Source of the DNA: Pimelobacter sp.
Lineage (GTDB): Bacteria; Actinomycetota; Actinomycetes; Propionibacteriales; Nocardioidaceae
Length of the DNA stretch: 44,369 nt
Assembly (NCBI GenBank): GCA_002698575.1
Contig: NZZG01000051.1
Location: 1-44,369, forward strand
Direction of reading: 5' to 3'
Position numbers and translations under genes: made by a program. Shown in pieces: positions 8,395 through 15,839 of this stretch. The stretch's first letter is position 1. Every line of letters begins with the position of its first letter. The notes under the pieces are model-generated. The model saw only the letters and a program-made list of their open reading frames with translations. It made no database searches and was not told where the DNA came from.

Positions 8395-8644
8395 GCACCA
8401 ACTTCCTCGGGTCCACGGAATGACCCGTGTGACCGATCTTCAAGCCCTGAGGGGTATCCCGCACCGTCGCGGCCCCACCAATTTTATGCAGTGCAGAAAC
8501 ATGCAACCCGAGGAAACAGCACGTCTCACGCCCGGTGACCCGGGCGCCCCACTCACTACCCACCACAGTGCGGCACGAAACATCACCTGGCAAGGACTTC
8601 TTCGGCCCCGGTCCCCCGCGCCCGCGACCCGCCGCCCACGCAGA
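8395..8644. other. Leader and upstream region of the secreted-peptide gene
   Basis: About 250 bp with no credible ORF on either strand. It contains a 10-bp direct repeat ATCTTCAAGC (8387-8396 and 8436-8445; the first copy overlaps the peptide start), an AT-rich promoter-like patch near 8481-8506, and a small hairpin CGCCCGG/CCCGGGCG around 8530-8550. Confidence 0.5.
8481..8506 (-). promoter_or_regulatory. Candidate promoter/operator of the peptide gene
   Basis: On the minus strand TAAAAT (8486-8481) is the best -10-like box in this GC-rich area. It is overlapped by three spaced TGCA elements (8487-8490, 8492-8495, 8502-8505), the outer two within ATGCA. The implied leader is about 90 nt. Repeated TGCA cores could be a binding site for the neighbouring LuxR-type regulator. 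No properly spaced -35 box is clear. Confidence 0.3.
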
Positions 8645-8678
8645 CGTGTCCGCCCCCAGCACGCTGGAGACGGACACG
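8645..8678 (-). terminator. Hairpin downstream of tRNA-Ser(GCT)
   Basis: CGTGTCCG (8645-8652) pairs exactly with CGGACACG (8671-8678), with an inner CCAG/CTGG stem. It lies 5 nt past the tRNA 3' end and is probably its terminator, though there is no T-run. Confidence 0.55.
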
Positions 8679-8683
8679 ATCGG

Positions 8684-8774
8684 CGGAGGTGGCGAGATTT
8701 GACCTCGCGAGAGGGTTTTAGCCCTCAACCCGCTTAGCAGGCGGGCGCCATAGACCGGACTAGGCGACACCTCC
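8684..8774 (-). tRNA. tRNA-Ser (anticodon GCT)
   Basis: A 91-nt class II tRNA on the minus strand. It has acceptor GGAGGTG/CACCTCC, anticodon stem CCCGC/GCGGG with loop CTGCTAA (anticodon GCT, reading AGC/AGU), a long variable arm GAGGG...CCCTC, and a T-arm with stem GCGAG/CTCGC. The T-loop reads GTCAAAT, so position 54 is G instead of the near-universal T. CCA is not encoded. Confidence 0.95.
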
Positions 8775-8866
8775 ATGCTGCCCGACACGCAGGCAGCGCG
8801 CCTAGGCTACAAGGCCGCCGACCGGGCGGGCCAATCGGTTGGTCCACCGCACGGGCAGCGACCCGC

Positions 8867-9328
8867 TCAGGCCTTGCCGTGGGCCTGCTGCAGGCGCGCG
8901 CCGACCTCGCGCGCGAAGTCGTCACGATCCGCCGCGATCATCCCGACCGGGATCGAGGTCGTCGTGCCGTCGGTGCGGTGCAGGACCAGGCACGGCACGT
9001 CGCGCGGGTGCGCGGCGACCGCCTCGGACACCTCGCTCCAGCGGCCGTCGCGCACGCCGGCGCCGCGCACGAGGCGCACCGAGTACCCGACCGCGTCGAG
9101 CCGGACGACGTACGCCCGCGAGCGCAGCCACCCGGCACCGCCCAGGACCACGAGCAGCTCGACGACGAGCAAGACCACGATCAGGTCCGGCGCCCAGCCG
9201 AGGCTCAGCACCAGCGCGGTCACCGCGAAGATCGTCAGCGCGAGGACGAGGAAGGCCAGTCCGACCAGGCGCGCGGCGACCGCGGGCGCCAGCCGGTAGA
9301 CGAGGGGGTCGTCAGGGGAGTCGCTCAC
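8867..9328 (-). CDS. Membrane protein with PH-like cytoplasmic domain
   Basis: A 153-residue protein with two transmembrane helices (about 18-40 and 46-66) followed by a beta-rich domain (about 70-145). That domain (RSRAYVVRLDAVGYSVRLVR, then WSEVSEAV, then TSIPVGMI) looks like the small bacterial PH (DUF2581/YdbT-like) domains found behind two TM helices. Its role is unknown; these proteins are thought to act at the membrane face. GTG 9328 is selected because the protein becomes coherent there; the longer upstream frame runs through the tRNA-Ser gene and is not real. It is divergent from the 9415 gene. Confidence 0.75.
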   Translation of the reverse strand: MSDSPDDPLVYRLAPAVAARLVGLAFLVLALTIFAVTALVLSLGWAPDLIVVLLVVELLVVLGGAGWLRSRAYVVRLDAVGYSVRLVRGAGVRDGRWSEVSEAVAAHPRDVPCLVLHRTDGTTTSIPVGMIAADRDDFAREVGARLQQAHGKA

Positions 9329-9414
9329 GGGACCAGTGTGTCGTCCGCCGGATAGTGTCGGCGACGGCGGGCCCACTGTGGCCCTCCTCCCCCCGTCACG
9401 AGGCAGGAGCACCG

Positions 9415-9744
9415 TTGAGCACCACCCCCCTGGACACCGCCCTCCACGCCCTCGCCGCGGCCGCTCGCACGCCGCTGCGCGAGGGTTCCTCGGCCTCCAG
9501 CTGGCGCTGGTCGGTCCGCCAGCAGGTGGCGGCCGTGCGCGCCGAGCTGGTCCAGCAGTCCGGCTCCTCCGGCGGCGCCTGGATCGAGGCCCGCGGCGGT
9601 GACGCCTTCGCCGAGCGCAACGAGCTGCTGGCCCGTCTGGCGGACCTCGGCACCAGCGTGCTGGAGGACGACGACGTCGACGAGGTCCGCGCGGACGTGG
9701 GACGCGTGGTCGACGACGTCGCCCGTCACGTCCGGCGACCCTGA
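9415..9744 (+). CDS. Conserved small actinobacterial protein of unknown function
   Basis: A 109-residue soluble protein, predicted mostly alpha-helical, with no signal peptide or TM segment. It has an N-terminal Ala-rich helix, the phrase SWRWSVRQQVAAVRAELV, then GGDAFAERNELLARLADLG and an acidic-basic amphipathic C-terminus. I do not recognise a functional family. I start it at TTG 9415 because GCAGGAG lies 6 nt upstream and no better start follows. It ends 44 bp before the 3' end of the convergent tRNA-Ser(TGA) gene. Confidence 0.65.
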   Translation: MSTTPLDTALHALAAAARTPLREGSSASSWRWSVRQQVAAVRAELVQQSGSSGGAWIEARGGDAFAERNELLARLADLGTSVLEDDDVDEVRADVGRVVDDVARHVRRP

Positions 9745-9788
9745 TCCTCCCGGCGGCTGCACCGCTCGGGGACCACTCGATCGATCGG

Positions 9789-9873
9789 CAGAGGGGGCGG
9801 GATTCGAACCCGCGGTAGGTCTCCCTACGACCGCTTTCAAGGCGGTTCCGATCGGCCGCTCCGGCACCCCTCC
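9789..9873 (-). tRNA. tRNA-Ser (anticodon TGA)
   Basis: An 85-nt class II tRNA on the minus strand. It has anticodon stem ACCGC/GCGGT with loop CTTGAAA (anticodon TGA, reading UCA and by wobble other UCN codons), variable arm GTAGG...CCTAC, and T-arm GCGGG/CCCGC with loop TTCGAAT. The acceptor GGAGGGG pairs with CCCCTCT, so the first pair is a G-U wobble, slightly unusual. CCA is not encoded. Confidence 0.96.
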
Positions 9874-9970
9874 GTGGCACGGCCGGAGCCGTTTCACGGG
9901 CCCGACTCTACTGCGAGCCAACGCCCCGGTGGCGGGGAGCCCGGTCGAGGGGCTAGCAGCGTGTCGCTGC

Positions 9971-10201
9971 CTAGGGACTCAGGACGAGCAGCACGTCGCC
10001 CTCCTGGACGACGTCGCCCGCGGCCACCTTCACGGCGGTGACGGTGCCCGGGGTGTCGGCGATGACGGGGATCTCCATCTTCATCGACTCCAGCAGCGCC
10101 ACCTCGTCGCCGACCTCGACCCGGGTGCCGACCTCGACGTCGACACCGAGGACGCCTGCGACCATCTCGGAGACGATCTGGATCAGCTGCTCACGGGCCA
10201 T
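9971..10201 (-). CDS. Free-standing biotin/lipoyl carrier protein
   Basis: A 76-residue single-domain protein made only of the biotinyl/lipoyl attachment fold. The modified lysine sits in ESMKMEIPV and the second half of the barrel in GDVVQEGDVLLVL. Small BCCP-like proteins of this kind occur widely in actinobacteria as a carrier subunit for acyl-CoA carboxylases or as an orphan of uncertain partner. No carboxylase is adjacent. ATG 10201 is preferred over GTG 10210 because TAGCGT ends 7 nt before it, giving a leaderless start. Biotin rather than lipoate is favoured by the MKM motif. Confidence 0.88.
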   Translation of the reverse strand: MAREQLIQIVSEMVAGVLGVDVEVGTRVEVGDEVALLESMKMEIPVIADTPGTVTAVKVAAGDVVQEGDVLLVLSP

Positions 10202-10208
10202 GTTGGGC

Positions 10209-10214
10209 ACGCTA
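10209..10214 (-). promoter_or_regulatory. Leaderless -10 box for the biotin carrier gene
   Basis: TAGCGT on the minus strand ends 7 nt before ATG 10201, with no Shine-Dalgarno in the gap. It supports the shorter start. Confidence 0.45.
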
Positions 10215-10303
10215 GCCGTTACTGCTGGGTACCCCGCATCATCCGACCGGCGGGCCGCGGGAGCCAGCGCGCCCGTGGCGGATCACTGCAGGATGAGTGC
10301 AGA

Positions 10304-11518
10304 TCAGTGGAGGGGCTGGGTACGGCGTGGCTCCGGCCGCACCGCGGTGGCCTCCTCGTCGACCCTGCTGCGCCGACCCCGGCTGCTGCGGGTGCTGCCC
10401 GACCCCGTCAGGAACACGTCGAGCCGGATCACCACGAACGCGATCGCGAGGCCCACCACGAGGCCGTAGACCGCCGACAGGATGCTCTCGGTGATCGCGA
10501 TGGCGGGGTTGGACAGGCTGTTGGCCACGGCCGCGGTGGCGGCGACGCCGAAGGCGCAGACCCACCAGCCCTGCCGGCGGCGCGCGCGCATGTGGACGCC
10601 GTAGGCCAGCGCCGGGATGCCGAGGATGGTCTCGATCGGGCGGGGGAAGGCGCCGAGGGTCTCGCGGCTCCACCGCACCAGGTCGAGGGAGGAGTCGACC
10701 AGCGTCGGCGTGCCGTAGCGGCGCAACAGCTCGGCGTAGAGCACCGTCACCGCGACCAGGAGGCCTCCGACGACCACGATCACGACGCCGCGGCGGCCCA
10801 GCCCATGCAGCCCGGCGCCCAGGCGGTAGACCACGGCGAGGATCCCCGCCAGCGCGAGGCCGAAGGTGACGTACTCGAAGTCCTCGACCTTGATCGTCGG
10901 CTCGAAGCCGATCGTGGCCAGCGCGCCGAGGCCGGCGACCAGGACCGCCAGCAGGCACTCCCGGGCGGCCTGCGCGAAGGTCACGGCGGGCACCGTCACC
11001 ATCACCGCGAGGACGGCCGTCACCACGCACGTCATCACCGCGGCACCGGTCGCGAGGTCCTCGCGTCCGGAGACCAGGACGACGATCCCCAGGATGGCCG
11101 CGAGCGTCCCGAAGACGACGGGTCGGCCCCCCGTGCGGCCTGCCAGGGCCCAGACGAAGGCGCTGGAGACCCCCACCGCACCGACGCCACCCAGCCACTC
11201 GGGGCCCGCGGGCACCATCGCGGCGATCATCGCGCCCAGGCCGAGGGCGACCAGGACGGCCCACCCCACGATCGGCCACCGGGACTCGCCGAACGACTCG
11301 AGGCGCTCGACCAGCCGCCGGCGCGTCGACGAGGCTGCCGGTGCGTCGCCGCGGGGGCCGGTCCTCGCGCCTGCCCTCCCCGGCGTTTCGTCCGGGGCGG
11401 CGCTCGGGTCGGGCTCCGAGGCAGGCCCCGAGACTGGCCCCGAGACTGGCCCCGAGACTGACTCCGCGGCAGGGGAGGTCGAGCCCGGCGCGCGGCGACG
11501 ACTCTCGATCCTGGACAT
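10304..11518 (-). CDS. Polytopic membrane protein with repeat-containing N-terminus
   Basis: A 404-residue protein. The first 80 residues are hydrophilic and low in complexity (Ser/Pro/Gly/Ala), and include a four-residue S-G-P-V repeat. Residues about 83-370 hold roughly nine or ten transmembrane helices, and the tail is basic. I do not recognise the transporter or enzyme family; no catalytic motif stands out. An ATG with TAGCCT 8 nt upstream (11527-11532) marks the start. The coding DNA at 11418-11465 is a 12-bp tandem repeat, so the length of the cytoplasmic tail may vary between strains. It lies downstream of the nitrilase gene, 11 bp away on the same strand, and could be cotranscribed with it. 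Confidence 0.72.
   Translation of the reverse strand: MSRIESRRRAPGSTSPAAESVSGPVSGPVSGPASEPDPSAAPDETPGRAGARTGPRGDAPAASSTRRRLVERLESFGESRWPIVGWAVLVALGLGAMIAAMVPAGPEWLGGVGAVGVSSAFVWALAGRTGGRPVVFGTLAAILGIVVLVSGREDLATGAAVMTCVVTAVLAVMVTVPAVTFAQAARECLLAVLVAGLGALATIGFEPTIKVEDFEYVTFGLALAGILAVVYRLGAGLHGLGRRGVVIVVVGGLLVAVTVLYAELLRRYGTPTLVDSSLDLVRWSRETLGAFPRPIETILGIPALAYGVHMRARRRQGWWVCAFGVAATAAVANSLSNPAIAITESILSAVYGLVVGLAIAFVVIRLDVFLTGSGSTRSSRGRRSRVDEEATAVRPEPRRTQPLH
11418..11465. repeat. 12-bp tandem repeat (4 units) inside a membrane-protein gene
   Basis: Units at 11418-11429, 11430-11441, 11442-11453 and 11454-11465. The middle two (GAGACTGGCCCC) are identical and the outer ones differ by 2-3 bases. 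The unit is a multiple of three, so gain or loss would add or remove S-G-P-V without a frameshift. Confidence 0.85.
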
Positions 11519-11529
11519 GGGAACCGAGG

Positions 11530-12354
11530 CTACAGACGCCGGTTGAGCAACGACGGGTTCGTACGGCGTGCCGCCGCGAGCGTGGCGCGGCTCACCTCGG
11601 CGCGCACGACCTCGGCGCCGTCGCCGGCCTCCGCGACGACGTCGCCGAGCGGGTCGACGAGCATCGAGTGGCCGCTGTAGCGGGGTGCCGGCTGACCGGC
11701 GGCGGCGACGTAGACGGTGTTCTCGATCGCCCGGGCGCGCAGCAGCGTGCGCCAGTGGTCGACCTTGCGGGGCCCGGCCACCCAGGCCGCGGGCACCACC
11801 AGCAGCTCGGCGCCGGCGTCCACGAGCAGGCGGGCCAGCTCGGGGAAGCGCAGGTCGTAGCAGGTCATCAGGCCGACCTTCCAGCCGCCGACCTGCACCA
11901 GGGTCGGGTGCACGTCGCCGGCGAGGAGACGGTCGGACTCCCGGTAGCCGAAGGAGTCGTAGAGGTGGATCTTGCGGTAGTCGGCCCGGGCGGCCCCCCG
12001 AGCCACCAGCGTGTTGAAGGGCCGGTCGTCGGTGGGCTCGGGCGTGGCCTCGAACATCCCGGCGACGATCGTCGTCGACCGGGCGGCGGCCACGGCTCCC
12101 ACCTCGGTGGCGAACGGACCGTCCAGCGCCTCGGCGAACGGCCCCACGTCCGAGCCGGCCTCCCCGAAGTCGCGGGCGAACGCCTCGGGCAGCACCACCA
12201 GGTCGGCGCCGGACGGCACCAGGTCGGCCAGGCGCGCACGGTTCTCGGCCGGGTCGAGGCCGGAGGCCGCCTGCACCAGCGCGAGCGCGAGCACCTCGGC
12301 GGGCACGTCGGCGGGCACGTCGAGCGGGGGCTCGGCAGAGGGGTCGGGTCTCAC
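11530..12354 (-). CDS. Carbon-nitrogen hydrolase (nitrilase superfamily amidase)
   Basis: A 274-residue enzyme with the full nitrilase-superfamily triad: Glu in VLPEAFAR, Lys in DYRKIHLYD, and Cys in LMTCYDLRFPEL. The sequence around the triad is closest to Nit1/Nit2-like omega-amidases and deaminated-glutathione amidases, which clean up side products such as alpha-ketoglutaramate. The exact substrate is inference. The start is GTG 12354; CAGGGT lies 7 nt upstream, and the longer open frame beyond it is the antisense of mobA. It is divergent from mobA with a 48-bp gap, and the downstream membrane-protein gene is 11 bp away. Confidence 0.88.
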   Translation of the reverse strand: MRPDPSAEPPLDVPADVPAEVLALALVQAASGLDPAENRARLADLVPSGADLVVLPEAFARDFGEAGSDVGPFAEALDGPFATEVGAVAAARSTTIVAGMFEATPEPTDDRPFNTLVARGAARADYRKIHLYDSFGYRESDRLLAGDVHPTLVQVGGWKVGLMTCYDLRFPELARLLVDAGAELLVVPAAWVAGPRKVDHWRTLLRARAIENTVYVAAAGQPAPRYSGHSMLVDPLGDVVAEAGDGAEVVRAEVSRATLAAARRTNPSLLNRRL

Positions 12355-12402
12355 GCCGCCCACCCTGCCACCATCGCCCTGCGGACTGCGAGGATGAGCA
12401 CC

Positions 12403-13038
12403 ATGACCGGCACGGGGGGCCTCCTGAGCTACGGGGCCGTCGTCCTCGCCGGGGGGCAGGGCGCGCGCCTGGGCGGCTTCGACAAGGCCTCCGCCGAGGT
12501 GGAGGGACGCACCATGCTCGAGCTCGCGCTCGACGCGGTCGTCGACGCCGCCGAGGTGGTCGTCGTCGGCGAGCAGGTGCCCACCGAGCGGCCGGTGACC
12601 TTCGTGCTGGAGAGCCCGCGCTACGGAGGCCCGGTGGCGGCGCTGCTGACCGGCTTCGACCTGCTGCTGCGCTCCACGCCGCTGGTGGTCGTCACGGCCG
12701 TCGACATGCCGCACCTGACCCACCGCACGGTCCGTCGGCTGTGCGAGGGCCTGGAGGCACCCGGCGGAGCAGGCGGACAGCACGGCGAGGCGGACGGCGC
12801 CGTGCTCGTCGGGCCCGACGGCCGTCGCCACCTGGCCCTGGTCCTGCGGCGCGAGCGGCTCTCCGCCGTACGACCCGACCTGGAGGGGCAGCACGGGATG
12901 TCGGTGCGCGACCTCCTCGCCGACCTGGACCTCGCCGAGGTCGCCTCGGTCGGTGACGAGCACCGCGACGTCGACACGTGGGCCGACCTGCGCGACGCAC
13001 GCGCCGAACGGTCCACCCCCTGCGACGACGCGCCGTGA
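12403..13038 (+). CDS. mobA: Molybdenum cofactor guanylyltransferase-like NTP transferase
   Basis: A 211-residue nucleotidyltransferase with the N-terminal loop VLAGGQGARLGGFDKA that binds GTP in MobA, then VTAVDMPHLT (metal-binding Asp) and a C-terminal RDLLADL segment. MobA attaches GMP to molybdopterin to give the MGD cofactor. The exact nucleotide specificity is inferred from the DUF6457 gene downstream, which usually travels with mobA. ATG 12403 is used because GAGG lies 9 nt upstream; ATG 12394 is also possible and would add three residues. No other molybdenum cofactor or molybdoenzyme gene is in the window. Confidence 0.82.
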   Translation: MTGTGGLLSYGAVVLAGGQGARLGGFDKASAEVEGRTMLELALDAVVDAAEVVVVGEQVPTERPVTFVLESPRYGGPVAALLTGFDLLLRSTPLVVVTAVDMPHLTHRTVRRLCEGLEAPGGAGGQHGEADGAVLVGPDGRRHLALVLRRERLSAVRPDLEGQHGMSVRDLLADLDLAEVASVGDEHRDVDTWADLRDARAERSTPCDDAP

Positions 13039-13090
13039 GTTCACCGGCTCGGGGTTGCGTCGCACCCGCGCGCTCGCCAGGCTGACCCCC

Positions 13091-13423
13091 GTGAATCTCC
13101 ACGACTGGATCGACGAGCTCTGCGACGTCCTCGATCTCGAGACCGAGGTCGACGAGGGCCTCGTCGGCGACCTGGCCGAGCTGGCCACCGACAACGTCGA
13201 CAACGCGGCCGGACCGATCACCGCCTACCTGCTCGGGTACGCCGCCGGCGCCGCCGGCGCCGGACCGGCCGTCGTCGAGGCGCTCGCTGCCCAGGCCCAG
13301 GAGCTCGCCGAACGGTGGGACAAGCCGGTGCTGGCTGACCCCGACGACACCGACGAGCCCGAGTCGGACATCGAGCTGGGCTTCGACGTCTCCGACGAGG
13401 CCGAGGACGAGGAGGAGGAGTGA
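13091..13423 (+). CDS. DUF6457 protein, acidic MobA-associated partner
   Basis: A 110-residue protein starting with an NLHDWIDELCDVL helix, then a helical domain (about 20-85) and a very acidic tail (DVSDEAEDEEEE). This pattern matches DUF6457, which is commonly found next to mobA in actinobacteria and is thought to assist molybdenum cofactor maturation. It begins 52 bp after mobA at GTG 13091, and its stop overlaps the GTG of the next gene by 4 nt (GTGA), giving translational coupling. Function is inferred from context only. Confidence 0.75.
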   Translation: MNLHDWIDELCDVLDLETEVDEGLVGDLAELATDNVDNAAGPITAYLLGYAAGAAGAGPAVVEALAAQAQELAERWDKPVLADPDDTDEPESDIELGFDVSDEAEDEEEE

Positions 13424-14412
13424 GGGCGGTCCACGCAGGCGGTCCCGACGGCAAGGGCGGCCCCGAGATCCTCTCGGTCCGCGAGGTTCCCGACGTCGAG
13501 CCGGGCCGCGGCGAGATCGCGATCGACGTCGTCGCCACGGCGGTCAACCGCGCCGACACGCTCCAGCGCCAGGGGCTCTACCCGCCTCCTCCCGGCGCCA
13601 GCGAGGTCATCGGCCTCGAGTGCAGCGGCCGGGTCGCAGCCCTCGGCCCGGACGTCGCCCCCGGCGAGCCGTGGTCGGTCGGCGACGAGGTCTGCGCCCT
13701 GCTCGCCGGAGGCGGCTACGCCTCGCGGGTCGTCGTGCCCGTCGGGCAGGTCATGCCCGTGCCTGACGGCATCGACCTGGTGAGCGCGGCGGCGCTGCCC
13801 GAGGTGGCGTGCACGGTGTGGTCCAACGTGTTCATGGTGGCCGGCCTGCAACCGGACGAGACGTTCCTGGTGCACGGCGGAGCCGGCGGCATCGGGACCT
13901 TCGCCATCCAGCTCGCCTCCGCGCTCGGCTCCCGCGTCCTCACCACCGGTGGTACGGCGGCCAAGCGCGCGTTCTGCGCCGAGCTGGGCGCCGCGGTGAC
14001 CATCGACTACCACGAGGAGGACTTCGTGGAGGTCGCGAGGTCCGAGGCCTCGGGTGGGGTCGACGTCATCCTGGACAACATGGGCGCCTCCTACCTGGGG
14101 CGCAACGTCTCCGCCCTCGCGACCGAGGGTCGGTTGGTGATCATCGGCATGCAGGGAGGCATCAAGGGCGAGCTCAACATCGCGGCCCTGCTCAACAAGC
14201 GCGCGGCGGTGATCGCGACCTCGTTGCGGGGGCGCCCGGCTGCCGGCAAGGCGGCGATCTGCGCCGGTGTCGTGGAGCACGTGTGGCCGCTCGTCGCCGA
14301 CGGCTCCGTGCGCCCGATCATCGACCGCAGCCTGCCCCTGGAGGACGTCGCCGAGGCGCACCGCACGATGGACGCGGGCTCGCACACCGGGAAGATCCTG
14401 CTCACCCTCTGA
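13420..14412 (+). CDS. NAD(P)H:quinone oxidoreductase, PIG3/QOR family
   Basis: A 330-residue zinc-independent medium-chain dehydrogenase/reductase. It opens with the GroES-like substrate domain (NRADTLQRQGLYPPPPGASE), followed by the nucleotide-binding loop VHGGAGGIGTFAIQ. The C-terminal NIAALLNKRAAVIATSLRGR and RSLPLEDVAEAHRTM blocks are typical of the p53-induced-gene-3 branch. These enzymes reduce quinones with NADPH. No structural-zinc cysteine cluster is seen. It is coupled to the DUF6457 gene by a 4-nt overlap; the link to molybdenum metabolism is unexplained and may be only positional. Confidence 0.9.
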   Translation: MRAVHAGGPDGKGGPEILSVREVPDVEPGRGEIAIDVVATAVNRADTLQRQGLYPPPPGASEVIGLECSGRVAALGPDVAPGEPWSVGDEVCALLAGGGYASRVVVPVGQVMPVPDGIDLVSAAALPEVACTVWSNVFMVAGLQPDETFLVHGGAGGIGTFAIQLASALGSRVLTTGGTAAKRAFCAELGAAVTIDYHEEDFVEVARSEASGGVDVILDNMGASYLGRNVSALATEGRLVIIGMQGGIKGELNIAALLNKRAAVIATSLRGRPAAGKAAICAGVVEHVWPLVADGSVRPIIDRSLPLEDVAEAHRTMDAGSHTGKILLTL

Positions 14413-14440
14413 CGGGTGTGGGGCGCTCCGCGCCGCCGGA

Positions 14441-14446
14441 TACGGT
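14441..14446 (+). promoter_or_regulatory. Leaderless -10 box for bpa
   Basis: TACGGT ends 6 nt before ATG 14453, so bpa probably has its own leaderless promoter just after the quinone reductase gene. Confidence 0.5.
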
Positions 14447-14452
14447 GGGGTC

Positions 14453-15127
14453 ATGAGCGAGGAACAGGCCCCCGTGGGCACCGAGTCCGCCCCCGACGCC
14501 GCGCCGCAGACCCCTGAGGGCGACGAGCAGAAGATCATGATCATCGGCCCCGACGGCCAGCCGATCGGCACGGTCTCCGCCTCCGCCCTCGCGGCGCAGG
14601 GCGCTGCGGTCGACGGCGACGGGAGCGAGGACGACGACGAGCGGGGTCTGACCGACCTCGTCGAGCAGCCCGCCAAGGTGATGCGGATCGGCTCGATGAT
14701 CCGCCAGCTGCTCGAGGAGGTGAAGGCGGCACCCCTCGACGAGGCGAGCCGCCTGCGCCTCAAGGAGATACACAGCTCCTCGATCAAGGAGCTCGAGCAG
14801 GGCCTGGCCCCCGAGCTGGTCGAGGAGCTCCAGCGACTCTCCCTGCCCTTCGCCGACGACGCGACCCCGTCCGAGGGTGAGCTGCGGATCGCCCAGGCGC
14901 AGCTGGTCGGGTGGCTAGAAGGCCTCTTCCACGGGATCCAGACCGCCATCTACGCCCAGCAGATGGCGGCGCGTGCCCAGTTCGAGCAGATCCGCAAGGC
15001 GCTGCCGCAGGGTGCCGGGATGCCGCCCGGGATGGGCGGTCCCGGTGCTCCCGGTGCTCCCGCCGGGCCCGGGACGACGCCGGGGGGCGACGACGAGCAC
15101 CCCGGCAGCGGCGGGATGTACCTCTGA
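14453..15127 (+). CDS. bpa: Bacterial proteasome activator (Bpa/PafE)
   Basis: A 224-residue member of the Bpa family (DUF2587), which forms a dodecameric ring. The ring docks on the 20S proteasome and feeds it unfolded substrates without ATP or pupylation. A disordered N-terminal part (1-50) is followed by a helical core (about 65-185, including LVEQPAKVMRIGSMIRQLLE and GELRIAQAQLVGWLEGLFHG). A Gly/Pro-rich linker leads to the C-terminal docking tail, here GGMYL instead of the mycobacterial GQYL. The penultimate tyrosine that inserts into the proteasome pocket is preserved. Proteasome genes are not in this window. Confidence 0.93.
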   Translation: MSEEQAPVGTESAPDAAPQTPEGDEQKIMIIGPDGQPIGTVSASALAAQGAAVDGDGSEDDDERGLTDLVEQPAKVMRIGSMIRQLLEEVKAAPLDEASRLRLKEIHSSSIKELEQGLAPELVEELQRLSLPFADDATPSEGELRIAQAQLVGWLEGLFHGIQTAIYAQQMAARAQFEQIRKALPQGAGMPPGMGGPGAPGAPAGPGTTPGGDDEHPGSGGMYL

Positions 15128-15140
15128 CCTGTCCGCGGGG

Positions 15141-15839
15141 TCAGGAACGGCGGGTGCGGCCCAGCCGCAGGACGACGATCCAGCCGAGCAGGCCGACGAT
15201 CACCAGCGCCAGGCCCGGGGCCGCCGCGCGGTCGAAGGACTGCGGGGCGGCGACCTCGGAGCAGGTGCCCTCGGCGCCGGCCACGTCGGAGATCGCCTCC
15301 TCGGTGGCCGGGCACGTGTAGCTCACCTCCGGGAACTCGACCTGCGGCTCTCCGGGGGAGGTGTCGATCGGCGAACGCGGCTCGCCGAACTCCGCCTCCG
15401 CCTCGGCCAAGCGGGCATCGGTGGCCTTCAGCACGCTGCGGCAGCCGCTGGCCAGCAGCCGGTCGCCCTGCCGGGTGAGCTTCCACAGGTAGAGGTCGGA
15501 GCCCTTGGCGTCCGGACGGGTCGAGCACTCGCCGTACGACGAGGTCGTCTGCACCCGGACCCGCACCGAGGTGATGTCGCTCTCGCCGAAGACCTGCTGC
15601 ACCTGGACGGTGTAGGTGTAGCGCGTGGGGCGGCCCACCGGGCCGGGGTCGCGCTCGACCCGCTCGATCCTGGCCGAGAAGACGTCGTCGGGCTCGGCCG
15701 CCCCGCCCGGGGGCCGGGCGGTGGCCTGCGCCGGCGCGACCAGGACGACACCGAGCAGCGCGATCGCCCAGGCCAGCACGCCCGCGAGCAGTGCTCGGGG
15801 CAGGCGGCGGTGTCGAGGGCGGGACGTCACGGGGTTCAT
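15141..15839 (-). CDS. Secreted, C-terminally membrane-anchored protein of unknown function
   Basis: A 232-residue protein with a signal peptide or TM segment (about 12-40), an extracytoplasmic beta-rich domain with at least four cysteines (about 50-200), and a single C-terminal TM helix followed by RLGRTRRS. This is a type I membrane topology. The domain phrase RYTYTVQVQQVFGESDITSVRVRVQTT resembles secreted beta-sandwich (TIMP/netrin-like) modules, but I do not make a family call. Its ATG overlaps the stop of the HAD gene upstream (ATGA), so the two are translationally coupled. Confidence 0.75.
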   Translation of the reverse strand: MNPVTSRPRHRRLPRALLAGVLAWAIALLGVVLVAPAQATARPPGGAAEPDDVFSARIERVERDPGPVGRPTRYTYTVQVQQVFGESDITSVRVRVQTTSSYGECSTRPDAKGSDLYLWKLTRQGDRLLASGCRSVLKATDARLAEAEAEFGEPRSPIDTSPGEPQVEFPEVSYTCPATEEAISDVAGAEGTCSEVAAPQSFDRAAAPGLALVIVGLLGWIVVLRLGRTRRS

